A stretch of 64,000 bases of DNA, taken from Strongyloides papillosus. Lineage: Eukaryota; Nematoda; Chromadorea; Rhabditida; Strongyloididae. The notes under the pieces are model-generated. The model worked only from the letters and a program-made list of their open reading frames with translations. It did no database searches and had not been told where the DNA came from. The stretch lies in assembly GCA_005656395.1 (NCBI GenBank), contig SRSI01000068.1, forward strand, positions 186,001 to 250,000, given 5' to 3'. This document shows, piece after piece, positions 11,355-25,257 of this stretch. Position 1 is the first letter of the stretch. The number at the start of each line of letters is the position of its first letter. The position numbers and the translations under genes are program-made.

Positions 11355-14300
11355 TTTATTGCAAAAGGTATGTTCCAGAGAATAAAAATAATATTATAAA
11401 TAAAAATGATTGTTATACAAAATAATTTTTATCTAGGAGTGGATTCTAAAATAATATATTGAATAAATTTAAACATTTAATCGTATTAACGTTATTTTTA
11501 TAATACTTTAAGTATATACGGAATTGTAATCTCAAAGAATTTACATATTTACATTGAAATGTTTCTTCTTTTCAAAAAAAATTGAGGTAAAATGAATATT
11601 TTTGTTAAATGGAACATGAAAATTTTGTTTTAACATATAAATTTTTACTTAAAAAGAGTGAAAAAAAGGTAGCTAAGAATAAATATAACAAATAATATAA
11701 TAAAAATTAGAAAGGTTACATTTTCGTCATCTTTATTTACAAAAGCCTGTTTTTTATTTTCTTTATTAATGAGAATTAAAGAAAACTATTGTTCTCATGA
11801 TCAATATTTTTTTTTAATAATAATTTAACATTAATTAATCAATGCACCATAGAATATATCATATATAGATTAATAATAGGTAAATTGATATTGTTCTGGT
11901 TAAGTATTTATAATAAGTTATCGCACATGTCAAAATATTATGTTGGATAATGGTTGTAATTAATGTAAATGAAACAAGTTTTAACAAAAATCCATAAATT
12001 GAAGAACAGTTACGAGAAATAATGATAGTGATATATAATTATAAAAATCGCAGTTTACATAAAAATACTTTGCATTAACTCGTAATTAAATGTAATTAAA
12101 TGTTTATAAACCACAAATAGTTCCATTTTTTGGAACTTTTTTTTCTAATTATAATTAGATGTAAATTGGTTAACCAACTATTAATGAATTAAATTAACTT
12201 TGAATTGAGAAAATACTAGATTTTCTAAATTTCAAAATACCAAAAAACAATAATAATGTTTTCACCGACAAAACAAATTAAGTAGAAAAATTCTGTTTTC
12301 AAAATTTTTTTACAACTGATTTTTATTTCTAGATTTAATGTAATAAACTTTCAAACATTCAGTTGTAAGTTATTTTTTTGTTTTGTTAAAAAAAACAAAA
12401 CAACTATAAAACGTTGTGTAAAATCATTGCTTACAGGTACACTCAAAAAAAATTTTGGTTACACGGTAAATGATTTAAATATTTAATAAATTTTTTTGTT
12501 GTTTGTATCAAATGAATAGCAATGAAATTTTAAAATGTAATATTTTAAAAATAATAATTATGACTGTTAACACATTATAATTTGTATATTTATTTAAGGA
12601 GTTAACAATGTAATCTACACAAAATTTAGAACGATCTATTATTGTTAAAAAAAAAGCATGAATGTCATAGCCATTTAATTCCTTTCTATTTCCCAATTCA
12701 AAGTATCATTTTTAGAACATTTTATCAGTAATCTTTATTTTTTTTAAAATTTTTTAGCAATGAAGTCAACAATTATTATATTTTAAATTATTCTGAAAAT
12801 AAACAATGGTTATTAAAGAAAAATTTATCAGATTTGTAATATTTATTGTACAATGAAATAACAATGATTTATATTTCTTTAAATTTTAAATAAAGAATTG
12901 ATATATCAACTTTTAAAGTTTTTTAGTAATCGCAAATGCATAAAAATAATATATTTTTAAAAATCTTTCTTTTAAAAAGAAGTTTTCCCATTAAATGCTC
13001 AACGATATAACGATATTTATTACTTGAAAACATTGAAAAGCACAAATATAAAAATATAGTGTGTTGTTTTTTGAATGGTTGTGGATACTTTATTGTGTAT
13101 ATTTTAAACAACAATTGGGTAATATTTAAAAAAAATATAATGAATTTATGTGATTTTAACCTTAAAGAAGTTTTTTTTATTATTTTGCGGCTTAATGAAA
13201 AATATATAAATACTGGTATTCAATTATGTTGTAATTTCAAAACTTTTTTGCAGAAATGTTATCCTTATCTTTATTAGAATCACCTTCCAAAAATGATTGC
13301 TACTCTAATCGTTTTATTACATTTTCACAGACATTCATCTTTGAATTAGTAGATAAAAAATTTTCTTCCAGGTTCAATATTTCATTTCCCTTAAAAAATG
13401 TTTAGCACTAGCAGCTTATAAATTTGCCGTAACTGCATAATTTAACGATACTTCCGGCAATATACTTTGCACTATTGCTAAACATTTAAAGATAATAAAG
13501 TGTTTATATATTTATCTTTCCATATAAATACAGTAACAAAATTAAAAGTAGATGATATAAAAAAATATAACACATCAACATACAAAAAATTGTAAAAAAA
13601 GGCTTATTTAATGACATTAATGAATGTGTAATAAAGATTGATATTTGATTAAATTATTCAAAAATATATTATTTATAAATAAACTATGTTTTCAGTGCCC
13701 CTTACTCTTAATAATATTTCATTGTAAACAAAGTTGTATGCTTGTTTTGAAATAGAATAAGTTCAAAAACAATTTTATGTTTATTTATTTTTTTGATCAT
13801 TTTTAATAATATTATATTGTTTTAATTTTATCAAAATCTGTAACTATTTAAATAAAAATTTTAATTTTATTTTATATAGTACAAATATATAATAGTATCA
13901 TATAAAATTCAGCATGAGGCATTTTAAAGCGTATATTTAAAGCAGTTGTACCTTTAAGGAAATAAAAAAGCAACTGTTTGGTAAATATAAAAATGAGGTT
14001 AAAGTCTTGATATTTAGAAAAATAAAAATGCTTATATTTCTTTGAATATTAAATAAAAAAGATAAATGAAAATAAATGATTGAATAGCTAAAAGTAGGTA
14101 AAAAATTTTATAAAGAAATAGATAATCAAGATATCAAATCAAAAGCCATTACAATTCAAAAAAATCTCTTATCATCATCCCATCCATCTGCCTCACAAAC
14201 ATTTCCATTGCCATTAAATCTCATCCCATTATAAATGTTGTTTAATAACAGCCAAGCATGCTTAAACAGTAAAAAAAGTTGATTTTATAGGGTAAAACTG

Positions 14301-14373
14301 CACTAGATATGATTAAGGGATTCACAACGCCCGCTACTAAAATTATTTTATACCAATGTGAAAAATCATTATT
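11355..14373. other. 3 kb AT-rich intergenic region with small hairpins
   Basis: No gene is supported; the short open frames are AT noise. Small inverted repeats occur: AGTTCCA/TGGAACT with a T5 loop at 12119-12137, followed by a T run, and GTTTTGTT/AACAAAAC with an A6 loop at 12380-12401. The right part is the 3' side of egl-3, the left part the SLC23 promoter side. Confidence 0.4.
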
Positions 14374-17247
14374 TTATCTTTTTTGAGCTATTCTTTTGTG
14401 TGCTGTTTGAACAACTTGAAGTTTTGTATTTTTATGTCCTTTTATTGTTTCAATGCTTTCATATGGAGTGTCTTTTGTTCCATGAAGCATAAGTGTAAAA
14501 CGTTTAAGAAAACCTTTGTTATTTTCTCCACCTTGAAAACGTACAAATAATCTCCATTTTCCACGAGGGTCTTCACCCCATGTGTGCGTTGTCATAAATG
14601 GCCAGTTAGTAAAACCGTCCTTATTGTCAGCATCTTTTGGTCGTCTAGATAGAATCATTGTTCTTGTACCTGATGGAGAAACTAGATACATTGTAATATC
14701 TCCTCTACGTGTTGAGTTAAGTGATACAATTGCTTGGACATGCTCGAGATAGTTGATTTCAGTTGAAGTACCACGACAAGCTTCAGTATCAATTTCAAGG
14801 ACAAGATTTCCAGTTGATGGAATAACGTGGTTACCATTAATAGTTCCAGCCTCACAGTGATATCTTGGTGGTGCCGTTTTCCAAATTTTTGCTAACAAAA
14901 CCATCTCAGCAGCATCAAGTACACCAAATCCGAATAAGTGATTGTATTCAAGACCAACACCATTCATATACCATTCGAAATGAGAACAGTTACCTTTCTT
15001 TTTAGTTTTAGAGTGGTTATCTTCGATTCCAAGATCTGGTAACTCACGGCATCTTCCATCATACAAATAATTTCTTGATGAGGTAAGAACAGTTAAGTGT
15101 TGTAAATCTCTCCATGTCAAAGATGGATTAGCTTCTAATGCTAGCGCAAAAACTCCAGCTGCTTCAGGTGCTGCAGCACTTGTTCCGGAATGACTACGGG
15201 TACATCTTCCATATAAATCAGTTGTGGCTACACCGGTCTCAGGGTTTCTTCCTCCATTTGAAAATGTGGATGCTAATGTTGACGAGCAACTCTCGTCATA
15301 ATGAGCATTCTCACCATTATTAATGGCGGAGTTAATTGATATTGTCCACATACTAGCAGCATATCCGTCACAGTTACAATCATCATCCTCACCTCCATCA
15401 CCAGATGCCCAAACGAAGATACTTCCTAATCCATTTCTTCCCTCATTGACACCTTTTACAATTGCTCTCATTGTAGCATTTCTTGGACCATCAACTGTCA
15501 TTCCATTATCCTAAAAACATAAATTTTAATATAAAATAACAACTTTTAATAAGGAAGGAATAATTTATAATTTTTATTAATATTTAATATGCCCACTATT
15601 AATAAATAATTGCAATAACATTTTTTATAAATAAAAAAAATAATTAAAATAATCACTACGCAAATAAAAATAAATCCCGAGTATTAAAATGTTTGCAAAT
15701 ACATCTAGATACATCATCCATAAAAAATAATAAAATGTTATGTGCAGAGATAAAGTAAAATATGTTAGAATTTTTTAATATCCTTCAAATTATACATGTA
15801 AAAAGATTATACTTAAAACATATAGTATCTTGTTTCACACATGCACAAGCTATCTTTTAAATTTATATTCGTCATCTCTTAATATGTTATAAAATTTAAT
15901 AATTTTCCATCATACAAAGAAGTACTCTTCTAAGAAATACTAGCATATAATTTTGTAAGGAAAAAAAAACTAATTTTACAAATTTAATGTCAAAAGCTTT
16001 TTGTGATAGATAAACTATGAAAGCACGGTATTATATTAAATCCTAAAACTTTAATAGGAATAAGAAATTTAATATAAAGATTTTCTTTTTTTAATACCTT
16101 AAAAAAATAATGGCAATAACTACGCAAACAACTTTATAGTTATAAAAGCAACTTAAGAACTTTCGTATATAAAAAACTCTACATTTTGATAAAAAAAAAC
16201 TTACAAGTGGACCCCAACTTAAACTCATGATAGCAATTTTATTTGGTTCATGTCCCATTGAATTGGCTTCAATTAAATCAGTCATATACGGTTGGTCGAG
16301 CATTCGAATACCAGCAATTTTACTATCGTACGCAATCCCAACTCCACAAATACCATTATCACGAGCAGATGCTATCTCTCCGGCACATCTTGTTCCATGT
16401 GAATTAAACCAATCATCAGTGTATCGTGGATATGGGTAAGGGTCATTAGAAGAAAAATCATAACTAGCTTCAGCATTAAAATTATTCTTTAAATCAGGGT
16501 GTAAATAATCAACACCATCGTCCAAAATGGCAATTGTAACGTTTTTTCCGGTATATCCTAAATTCCAAGCTGCTTCAACATTTAAATCGAGTCCTTTTTT
16601 ACCACCTCCTTGACCTTCATTTTTTATATACCATTGATAAGGGTAAAGTGGATCTGTTGGTGATTGTGTATCAATGAAACCTATTTGTTCTTCTAATTTC
16701 TCTTCAAGTGGTCGGTATCCTCTTTTAGCTCTTCGGTAACCAGTTAATTGCTCCACATGTACTACACCATCATCATGATGTAATTTGGCATGATGGCCAA
16801 TAGATCTTCGTGTTCGTGCATGAGATAGAGCTGGTTGTACAAAATGAAACTCTGTATCCGATCCAAGAACCTAAAAAATATAATTAAATAATGTTTACAA
16901 GAATAATATATTTTTTATAATAACTAAGTAAATATCATCTATAATGGTTTATTATCATTAAAAATATATGTAGATTCAAATTAAACAAAAATAAAATAAT
17001 ATTTTTTATTCTAATGTATTTTAAATTAATCTTTGATGTTTTAAACTAGAAAACGTACCGGTCCTCTATTAATAAATCCTTGTCTTTTAGCTACTTTATG
17101 AGCATGTTCAAGTCCAGGTTCTTTCATATGAACATGAAAATGGTTGGTATAAACTTCAGACACTGCCTCTAAAGAAACTAAAAGATAGGAGATTCCAAGA
17201 ACGGCGACCAATGTGCTACATTTGATTGTCCTAACACATGGTTTCAT
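14374..17247 (-). CDS. egl-3: Proprotein convertase 2 (PC2/EGL-3)
   Basis: Exons are 17247-17059, 16870-16205 and 15510-14374, all in phase 0, with introns of 188 and 694 bases, giving 663 residues. PC2 cleaves neuropeptide precursors at dibasic sites in dense-core vesicles. A signal peptide (LVAVLGISYLLVSLEA) precedes the propeptide (VYTNHFHVHM). Internal (RTRRS) and primary (RRAKRG) propeptide cleavage sites follow. The catalytic triad is Asp in ILDDGVDYLHPD, His in NSHGTRCAGE and Ser in SHSGTSAAAPEA. The oxyanion-hole position reads Asp (SGDGGEDDDCNCDGY), the PC2 hallmark; other convertases have Asn there. The P domain follows with TRRGDITMYL, and FMTTHTWGEDPRGKW. An insertion of about 20 residues rich in Lys, His and Asp (ELPDLGIEDNHSKTKKKGNC) lies after the NYLYDG segment, beyond what I recall of vertebrate PC2. 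Confidence 0.96.
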
Positions 17248-18474
17248 AATTCTAAAAAAATTATAGATTATTGCTAATAATGTTTAAAAAATGTTTAAAA
17301 AATATTAGCCAAGTTATTAAAATGGAGTAATTTTAAACAAAAATGAATATCTCTATTTTAGAAAAGACAAACATGATAAGACGGCTTGTCTTTTTACAAG
17401 AATGTGCCGTCGTTAAAACATGTTGAATTGAACGAATATTTATTTTATTTCCATGTATATTTGAAGTTAAAGTACATACATATAGAGAAATAGAGTGTAG
17501 AAAAATTCTGTTCTATGGCAGTTGCCGTTTATGTTATCATAAGGAGACAGATGTAGTTAAGCTGATATAAAAGTAAACAACTGAAAATGAGATGACGTTT
17601 CTATATTAGTTGTTAATGTAAGTATCATATGGATATTGAAGAAAAAAAAGAAAAACATAATGCCTGTAGAAGTTAAGATAATAAAAAACGGAATTGATTT
17701 TGAATTAAGGAAGATTAGTATTAATTTAAAATATCTGTTATCTTTAAAATATTTGTAAAAACTATAATTAATATACAAAGAAGATTTTAATATACTAAAA
17801 TAATTACCAACGACATAAATTGTGTCTCATAAGTATAGAATATAGCAATAAATTTAATTTTAAAAATTTATTCCAGTTATATTTTTCTTTTTTTATGGAT
17901 GAATAAATAATATTTAAAAAAATGTTTCTGAATTTTTAACTAAACATTTAAAACAAAAACCGTGGAATATATTTCAATGAAAATATAAGTTAGAATAAAA
18001 TTAAATAATAAAAATGAAGGCATACACAAAATATGCACAAACTATATCACTATGCTTTATTAGATTCACTTATAACTAACCATTTTTTTACGAAAATAAG
18101 TTTTTACTGAGAAAATTTAAACAATTTAAAAACATTACTTCCGCAACAGCAAAATTGAACAATTAAAAATTGAAGAATAATTTTCTACTATACATAATTT
18201 TTGTCCTTATATTTTGACATATATATATCGCTGAAGATAAACTTATTCATGTTATACAAATATTTTAAGGAAATGTAATTATAAATAAATTAATTATTTT
18301 TTAAAAGCTTTTATATTTGGAGATGAGGAAAAATTATTTTTCTGCCAAAATTTAATAATTTTGTTTAATGAGAAATTGAATCTTCAATACCATTTAAATG
18401 AAAAAATATTTATACATTAAATATTAGATAAATAAAAATGAGATCGTTAAATTTATATTAATTTAATGAGATCG
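17248..18474. other. egl-3 upstream region / GPCR 3' flank
   Basis: No gene is seen. The part next to 17247 should contain the egl-3 promoter. Its sequence is AT-rich with A/T homopolymers and no distinct motif that I can support. Confidence 0.35.
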
Positions 18475-19740
18475 TTAAACAATGACGGAGTGTTCTAGCT
18501 CTTCTTCATCGTCACTGATATGTTGTACGGAAAGTGTAAATGAATTTTCTGATTTTGTGCTTTTGTTATAGTAAGATGTTGTATTAGGTTTAATATTGGC
18601 GTTTGCAAAAGTTCTTGGATGGGCAAATGACACTGCTATACTGGCATGTGCCAATTTTTCACCATTCCCTAAATTAAAACCTAATTCTTTTATAATTTTT
18701 TGACGAATAGTTGTTGAAAAAATAATTAGAAGAATAGGGTTGACAGCCGAGTTGGCAGCGAATAAAATTAAAACTGTCCATGTTGCCCACTTTCCTTCAC
18801 CTGTTCCTAAAGTTATTACTATCTGACCAATAATAAAAACTATGGTGTTGAAAAGACAAGGAAAAATTAATCTTGCTTCAACATTTGAATTATTATTATT
18901 TGTATTTACAATAACATTTCGATAGTGCTTTACATGTTTGAATGTTTTTTTGTGTCTCTCAAAAAAAGTTACATGTTTATGTCGTAATAATAGAATTATT
19001 CCATAAGTATAGAAAAATATTGGGATAATTACCATTAATATATGAAAAGTGATAAAAAAGAATGATTGTCCCTCAGTAAGGTATTTACCAAAGTCCTCTG
19101 ACAACATTCCATAATGTGATGGTTCAAAATAAAATACCACATACCATGGTTGAAAATGTGTTAACATAACCTGAAAGATAAAAAAAATTTAATTTATAAG
19201 ATAAATAAAAAATTTTTAATTACTTGTATAAAAGCAAATATATAACAACATAAGCAAATGCTATATGATAAAATTCTTTTTTGGATTCTAAAAGTGTTCG
19301 GAAATCGAATAGCTGCAAAACGTGACCATGCAACAACCATATAATGATAACACATTGAAAACCATACCCAATCTAAATACATTTGAATCCAATGTCTCAT
19401 GTTTTGTGATATTATTTCAGATTTAAATAATATTGTTATTCCTGGCCATATAGAATAATTAAATAGAAGTAAGATATCTGCGATTGATGCGGAAAATAAA
19501 AAACGGAACCCGATAACATCCTAAATATTGCAAACAAATTAAAAATAGGTGTAAATAAATTAAGGCAAATTAATAAATAAATAAAATTATAAAACTAACC
19601 TTATCACTTTTGAACATGACATAACTAACTAATGAATAAAGTATTATAAAAAATAATCCAAATATGATAAGAAACGATCCAGCAAAAATATCATCAAAAT
19701 GAAGAGGTTCAGAATACCATATCAGTGTTTCATTATCCAT
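18475..19740 (-). CDS. Nematode seven-transmembrane serpentine receptor (Srx/rhodopsin-like)
   Basis: Exons are 19740-19600, 19520-19224 and 19170-18475, all in phase 0 (introns 79 and 53 bases), giving 377 residues. An extracellular N-terminus with NETL precedes TM1 (FAGSFLIIFGLFFIILYSLVSYVMF). TM2 contains SASIADILLLFN, with the D that class A receptors keep. The end of TM3 has WSRFAAIRF in place of DRY, as in Srx/Srt-type nematode receptors. TM7 has NPILLIIF, then a basic helix 8. The tail is Ser/Thr-rich and ends in acidic DDEEELEHSVIV. Ligand unknown. A TTACAG just before the ATG could be an acceptor from a further 5' exon. Confidence 0.82.
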
Positions 19741-22096
19741 TCCTGTAACAATAACCACTTTATAAATAATAATATAAAAAAAAAACTTTTTTTAAAAATA
19801 AAAATTATTTTAGTTGTAACAAATTTTTGTACCGTCAAGATTATTTCAAAAATGTATTATTAATGAATATCTCTTTGTGATGGTAAATGAATACATAATA
19901 AGTTTAATAATTTAACAAAATATTGCCATCAAAATTCTCAGGGTTGTGAAAAAAAGCCCTGAAAAATCTGTGAGTGGTGAATAAGTAAATATAAATACTT
20001 AAATAAATATACTTTATGCAATCATATATCGACTAAGGTCTAGTTTCAAATTTTTGAGATGAAGCTTAAGATAAAAAAGACCAACTATAAAGATAATATT
20101 TTAGTAAGAATAATATTATTTCCTAATAAATCATTAATGCTATTAAAAAACGGATTAGGTATTAAATTAAGGATTATTGCAAGGAAATATTAAGTAATTT
20201 ACCTTTTTGACGCACAAAAAAGTTTATTCTACGATAAGTTAGAATTTTTCGTTTATTAATAGTAACTTATTAAATTCTGACGTCCTGGAAGTGTTATTAT
20301 TATTTTGTTTGAAAAATATGTTATGGAATATAATAAGTCATGATAATAGATATTTATTTGTAGTCTGTCAAGTTGATACAATATAATATTTTTCAAATAA
20401 AATTGTTATTGAAAATTAAATAGCTATTATACCTTTAAAATGTTTAATCCAATACTTATAATCTGTTTAACATATATATTAAATTATAAATTAACAGTAT
20501 GATAGAATTACAATAAATAAGAATATTATGGAAAAAAATGATGAATTTTACGATTCGCGTTTTGTTTCTAAAATTATCACTACAAAATAACGTATTTGTT
20601 AATTGTTATGTACCTTTTATATCAAATATCTAGAACTTTTTATATAGACATCAACTGATAAAATTTATTATTTAAATACATAAGTAGTGCATTATTTAAT
20701 TGATAAAAAGTAAAATAGCATTTTTTTTAACATAAAATGCCTTACAGCAATTGTAATTCTTATAATAGAGACAATTTTAATCTATTAATTCTAAGAATTC
20801 TATGAAAATAATTTACCTAGAAAAATAGAACATTTAGCTATTTAATAACATCAAAAAAAAATTACACATTCGATTGAGGTTTTAAAATTATGATTACTTT
20901 AATAAATGCAAGCAAAAAAATAGAGTAAAGTGATATATTTAAGATAAAAGACGTTGCGTTGAAATATTCTGTGATGTCATTTATTTTTAATAATTGATCA
21001 TAAGGTTGTAAGCATATAAATGCGTATAGAAGTAAATTATCTGAAGATACCTCAAATTGTTTTTTGTTGTCTTATAAAAACAAAAAAAAAATTAATATTT
21101 TAAATAATATAAACAATAAAGCAGACGGTTGTCTTTGTATTGTTATTACTATAAACTTGATTATGAAATAAGATATAAATTAATATTTTTTATATAAATA
21201 AACATTTTGTTGGATTATATTTCATTACTAAAATGTGAATTATTTTTAGATATAAATGTTGGAAGTAATATTAAGCAATTTTAATTATATATAATATCCA
21301 GAGTTGCAAATTAAAATATTTAAAAAAAATACAGTAACACTAACAAAATATTCAAAATAACTAAAAGTGGCATCTCAATGAGTATAATACATATATTAAA
21401 GGAATTTGTAATATTTATATTCCTTCAATTAGAATAAAAAGAAATTTGAAAGAATTAAAAATTATTTAAAAGGGTTTTAAATTATAAAAGGAGCATTAAT
21501 TTTGGTAGACATGAAAAATGGCAAAAGTGAAACTTCATGACAGATATGCTTAGCAATAAACAAGCCTTTTAAAGTCAATTCTAAGCAAACATTTCTCTAG
21601 TACATGGTGTTTTATATTTCTTTTATTAAATATATTTCTTATTTCTATTATACTGTTCTTTTTATTATCTCGTTATTTAAATTTTTAAATTTACAAAAAA
21701 TATAAAAAAGTAATACAATTAATAATTTAATTGACATATATTCAATTTTTTTTTACATTATTTCAATTACAATAACATCAAATTATCCTTCTTAAGTCTT
21801 CTAATTTTATTTAAATAAGTTTACAAATCAAATAATACATTGAAAAAGATTTTAAAATAATTATATTTTTTTATAATTATATTTAATTTAAATTTAATAA
21901 GAATCAAATAACAAAAAATATGAATATCACCACTTCCAAAGGTTATAAAATATATTTACAAAATTACCATATTTATTTACTTATTAAATATTAACATAAA
22001 TAAATAATTAGAAATTCAGGATAGGAAAATTTTCATATTAATTTTTTACAGCATTTTAATGACATATTTATAAACATCAAAATATATAAAAAGCTG
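19741..22096. other. 2.4 kb intergenic region, no gene seen
   Basis: AT-rich with short A/T runs. No open frame with coding character and no RNA gene is recognised. It holds the GPCR promoter side and the 3' flank of the patched-related gene. Confidence 0.35.
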
Positions 22097-25000
22097 TTAG
22101 CTATTGGTAACATTAAGTTTTTTTTTTCCATACCATTCAAACAATATTTTTAAATTCATTAATGTTAATGGCAGATAAAGGAGAGCATGAATTAAACCAA
22201 ATGAGATAACTAAAAAAATACACTTGAAGCATGTTTCTACAACATATGTCTTTACGGTTCCTAGTATAGAAATACCTAACAAAACAGCTAATGATGATTG
22301 TAAAATTGGCCACCCTATATGAGACAACGAAATAGATAATTGCTTATATGGCGTTAGTAAATTTTCAAAACTGTTTGAAATTGTGTGATTATTTAATGGT
22401 AACTTTTTTTCATTTTTTATTTTTTTCTTGTACTCTATTTCAGCTTCAACAAATGCAAATGTTGCGTGAGCAGCAAAGTCAACACTAAAACCTACACTCA
22501 TAGCTATAGCAATCATACTTGTGGCATCTAAGCGAACGTTCCAATAACTCATAAAACCTAAAACACCAAAACCAATACTAGCAATAGTTACAGGAATAGC
22601 AACACAACAAGAAATAGAAGGTATAAATAAAAGTGATATAAAAATCATAACAATTATCGATATATAAATATCTTGCATTGTCTGATCCCAAATAATAGAG
22701 AATTGATCAGATAATACCCAGAGTGGGGACCAAGAGATAGGTTTAAATAGATTATTAAAAGGTATTTTTTTGGTACTTAAAAATCTTCTTATCTTATTAC
22801 AACAAAATGTAATATCACTAGGCTCGTTAAGTTTTGAAGAATTTAAATGTATAGAAAACCTAAAACTTTGGATTATATTACTATTATTAGGATTTATGAT
22901 ATTATTATTAAAAATCACATCGTACTTATATTTTTCGTTTTCCATAAAGAATCCCTTCAAGTTCCTTTCAAATGTATTTTTATTTTTTATTACACCTTGC
23001 CAAATTTCCGGTGCTCCGAAGCCAAGCTTAGCAAAGTATTCTCTATAGCCAGTATACCAGAGATCAATCTTTTCATTATCATCTATGCATTCATCTTCTT
23101 GTAACAGTTGTATAAAGTTTTCAAAGAGTTCTCTTTCATTTTTTTCCCATAATTTTGGCGCATTTAAAACTGCAACTTCTATTTTTGACTCATCAAATAT
23201 GAAGTATTTTTTCTTTAAATCATAGAATGATTTTACTGGTGAATCAGAATTCATTAGGGATGTTACATCAAATCCTATTGTTAAGTGGTCATTAATTCCT
23301 GTAACTGTTACGTATATATAAAATAAATATGATAATAAAGCAAATATTTGTATTGGTGATTTTGTTATAAATGGTGCATAGTAGTCCGAAAAAAATCTTG
23401 AATACCACATATTTTTTGATTTCTCATTGTCTGTTTCACAATTATATCCTGTGTTTGTAATTTTCTTTAAAAAATTTACCATATTGTTTTCTTTATCTAT
23501 GTTCTCAAATGAATCATCACTATTCTTTTGATCTACATCTTTCCATAGTAAAAAACAATTCTTTCCCTCTTCCTCTTTTTTTCCTAAAAACCCTAATATG
23601 CTAACATAAACTGTTAATGAGTAGATCCATATGAAAAAAACTGCAATTGCTGAGTAGTAACAAAAATATTTAACTGCCAATAACTCAGCTAAGCTACCAA
23701 TAAAAAATGCTATACTGTCAGTTAATGAAGTAATAGTAATTGATAATCCAGCTTTTAACAATGTTTCCTCTAATCTTTTATCATATGTGAGCTTTCTAGA
23801 TGAATCATGCCAACTTGAAAGTAATAAAAAAGAATCATCAATACCAATAGTAAGCGATAAAAATGGCATAACAACACATATATCTGAGAAGGGTACATTA
23901 AAAAACAACAGAATACCTATAGCTGTAATTATCGCCATTAGTGTATATAAAACTGCAATTAATGACAAATAAGGCTTCGATGCCCTAAAATCAATCACAA
24001 AAAAATATGATATTAATCTTTTTTCTGTCTTTGAGATTGACTGTTTTGTTAGTGTAAAAGCACATAAAATACTAAAGATTATGAGAATTGTTATGGTTAT
24101 TGAAAATTTCGGAGCAATTCTTTTATTTGCTTCATCCAACTCCTCATCAATTGAATTTGAATGAAAATGGTGGATTTTAAGGTTTTTTATAAAAAAATTA
24201 CTATCATGAATTTGCCTAACTATTTCATTAGAAAAATGTGTTGATAATGCATTAACATTAACTGAAACACCATCTATAGTAATATATTCTGTTGGATCAT
24301 TACGTAGTTGGTATATTATAAGGAAAGCTTTTGCTGATTTGACAATTTTTATACCATTACCAGATGTTTTATCATTGCTATCTTCTAATTCAACTCCTCC
24401 TAATGTTTTTGCTACATCAATACTTTCAGTACTAAATTTTGTCTGAAAAACTGGATAAGAAACATTCATCATTTGTTGATGTGATTTTGAGTAAATATCA
24501 GCGAGTAATCGTGCATGCGAATTTGTAAAACATTTATTTTGGTAGTGAAGGCAAACGGATGAGTATGTATAAGGTAATTTTAATGGATTTTTTTTATCGT
24601 CACTTTCTATACTGGTATTTTTAAAGTTGCTATCATTTGATAATTTAGTAATTGGATAATATAATGTTACATTAGAAATCCAATCAACTAATTTTATAAA
24701 TTTTTTTGAAAGTTCAGGCTGGAGAATGTTAGTATTTGATGATGAGTCACTTTCAACAATAAGATATAAATTTTTTCGAAGCATTACGTCTTTACCTAAA
24801 ATAATCTTTATACAAGAATCAAAATTTAAATTTTACCGGGATAGAAGCTTTCATCATTTTTGGCCCAAAGTCTTCTAAAAACATCTTCTTCAATTAAACA
24901 TGGAGCATTAATAGGTATATATAATTTCTGAACACCTCTCATTATCTCAAAATTAGCATAAATACTATATGAACAAATTATCGTTATCAAAATAGGAATA

Positions 25001-25257
25001 ATAACAAATGGTAGTGGATATGAAACAATTATTTTAGTATACCAAATAAAAAATATTGAAAAAAATTTTTCAAGAGGAAATATTCTTTTAAAACAATTAG
25101 TAAGAGAATTTTTTATTCCATTATTTTGAGAGGTATACCTCGATGATGTATTATTTTTCTTCCAATAAAAAGGTTTTGTTTCATTCTTAGATGAAGTAGC
25201 AATATGTAGATTATTATTGTTTGAATGATCTTTCAAATCCAAAGATGGACATTCCAT
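22097..25257 (-). CDS. Patched-related (PTR) RND/sterol-sensing-domain protein
   Basis: Exons are 25257-24837 and 24795-22097 with a 41-base intron (GTAAAA...TTTTAG), joined as YPG|KDVMLRK, giving about 1039 residues. A cytosolic N-terminus precedes TM1 (YPLPFVIIPILITIICSYSIYANF). A first ectodomain follows, then a five-helix sterol-sensing domain with LTIGIDDSFLLLSSW, the PTR form of the GxxxD proton-relay helix. A second ectodomain and the C-terminal RND half follow, with SVGFSVDFAAHATFAF, the second GxxxD. Nematodes have many PTR proteins acting in moulting, epidermal trafficking and osmoregulation. Substrate unknown. The C-terminus is short and cytosolic. The 5' end faces fln-2 across a 2.1 kb divergent region. 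Confidence 0.93.

Noticed and set aside
12119..12401. Two perfect short inverted repeats considered as small RNA genes or transposon ends
   Set aside because: Stems of 7-8 bp, A/T loops, no target-site duplication and no pol III boxes; chance is sufficient.
12508..13277. Several 60-70 codon open frames on both strands
   Set aside because: Composed of AT-rich codons (Ile, Phe, Leu, Asn, Lys), no conserved motif and no splice-supported partners. They are expected by chance in this base composition.
22770..23104. Plus-strand open frames opposite the PTR gene
   Set aside because: Antisense shadows of the conserved PTR coding sequence.
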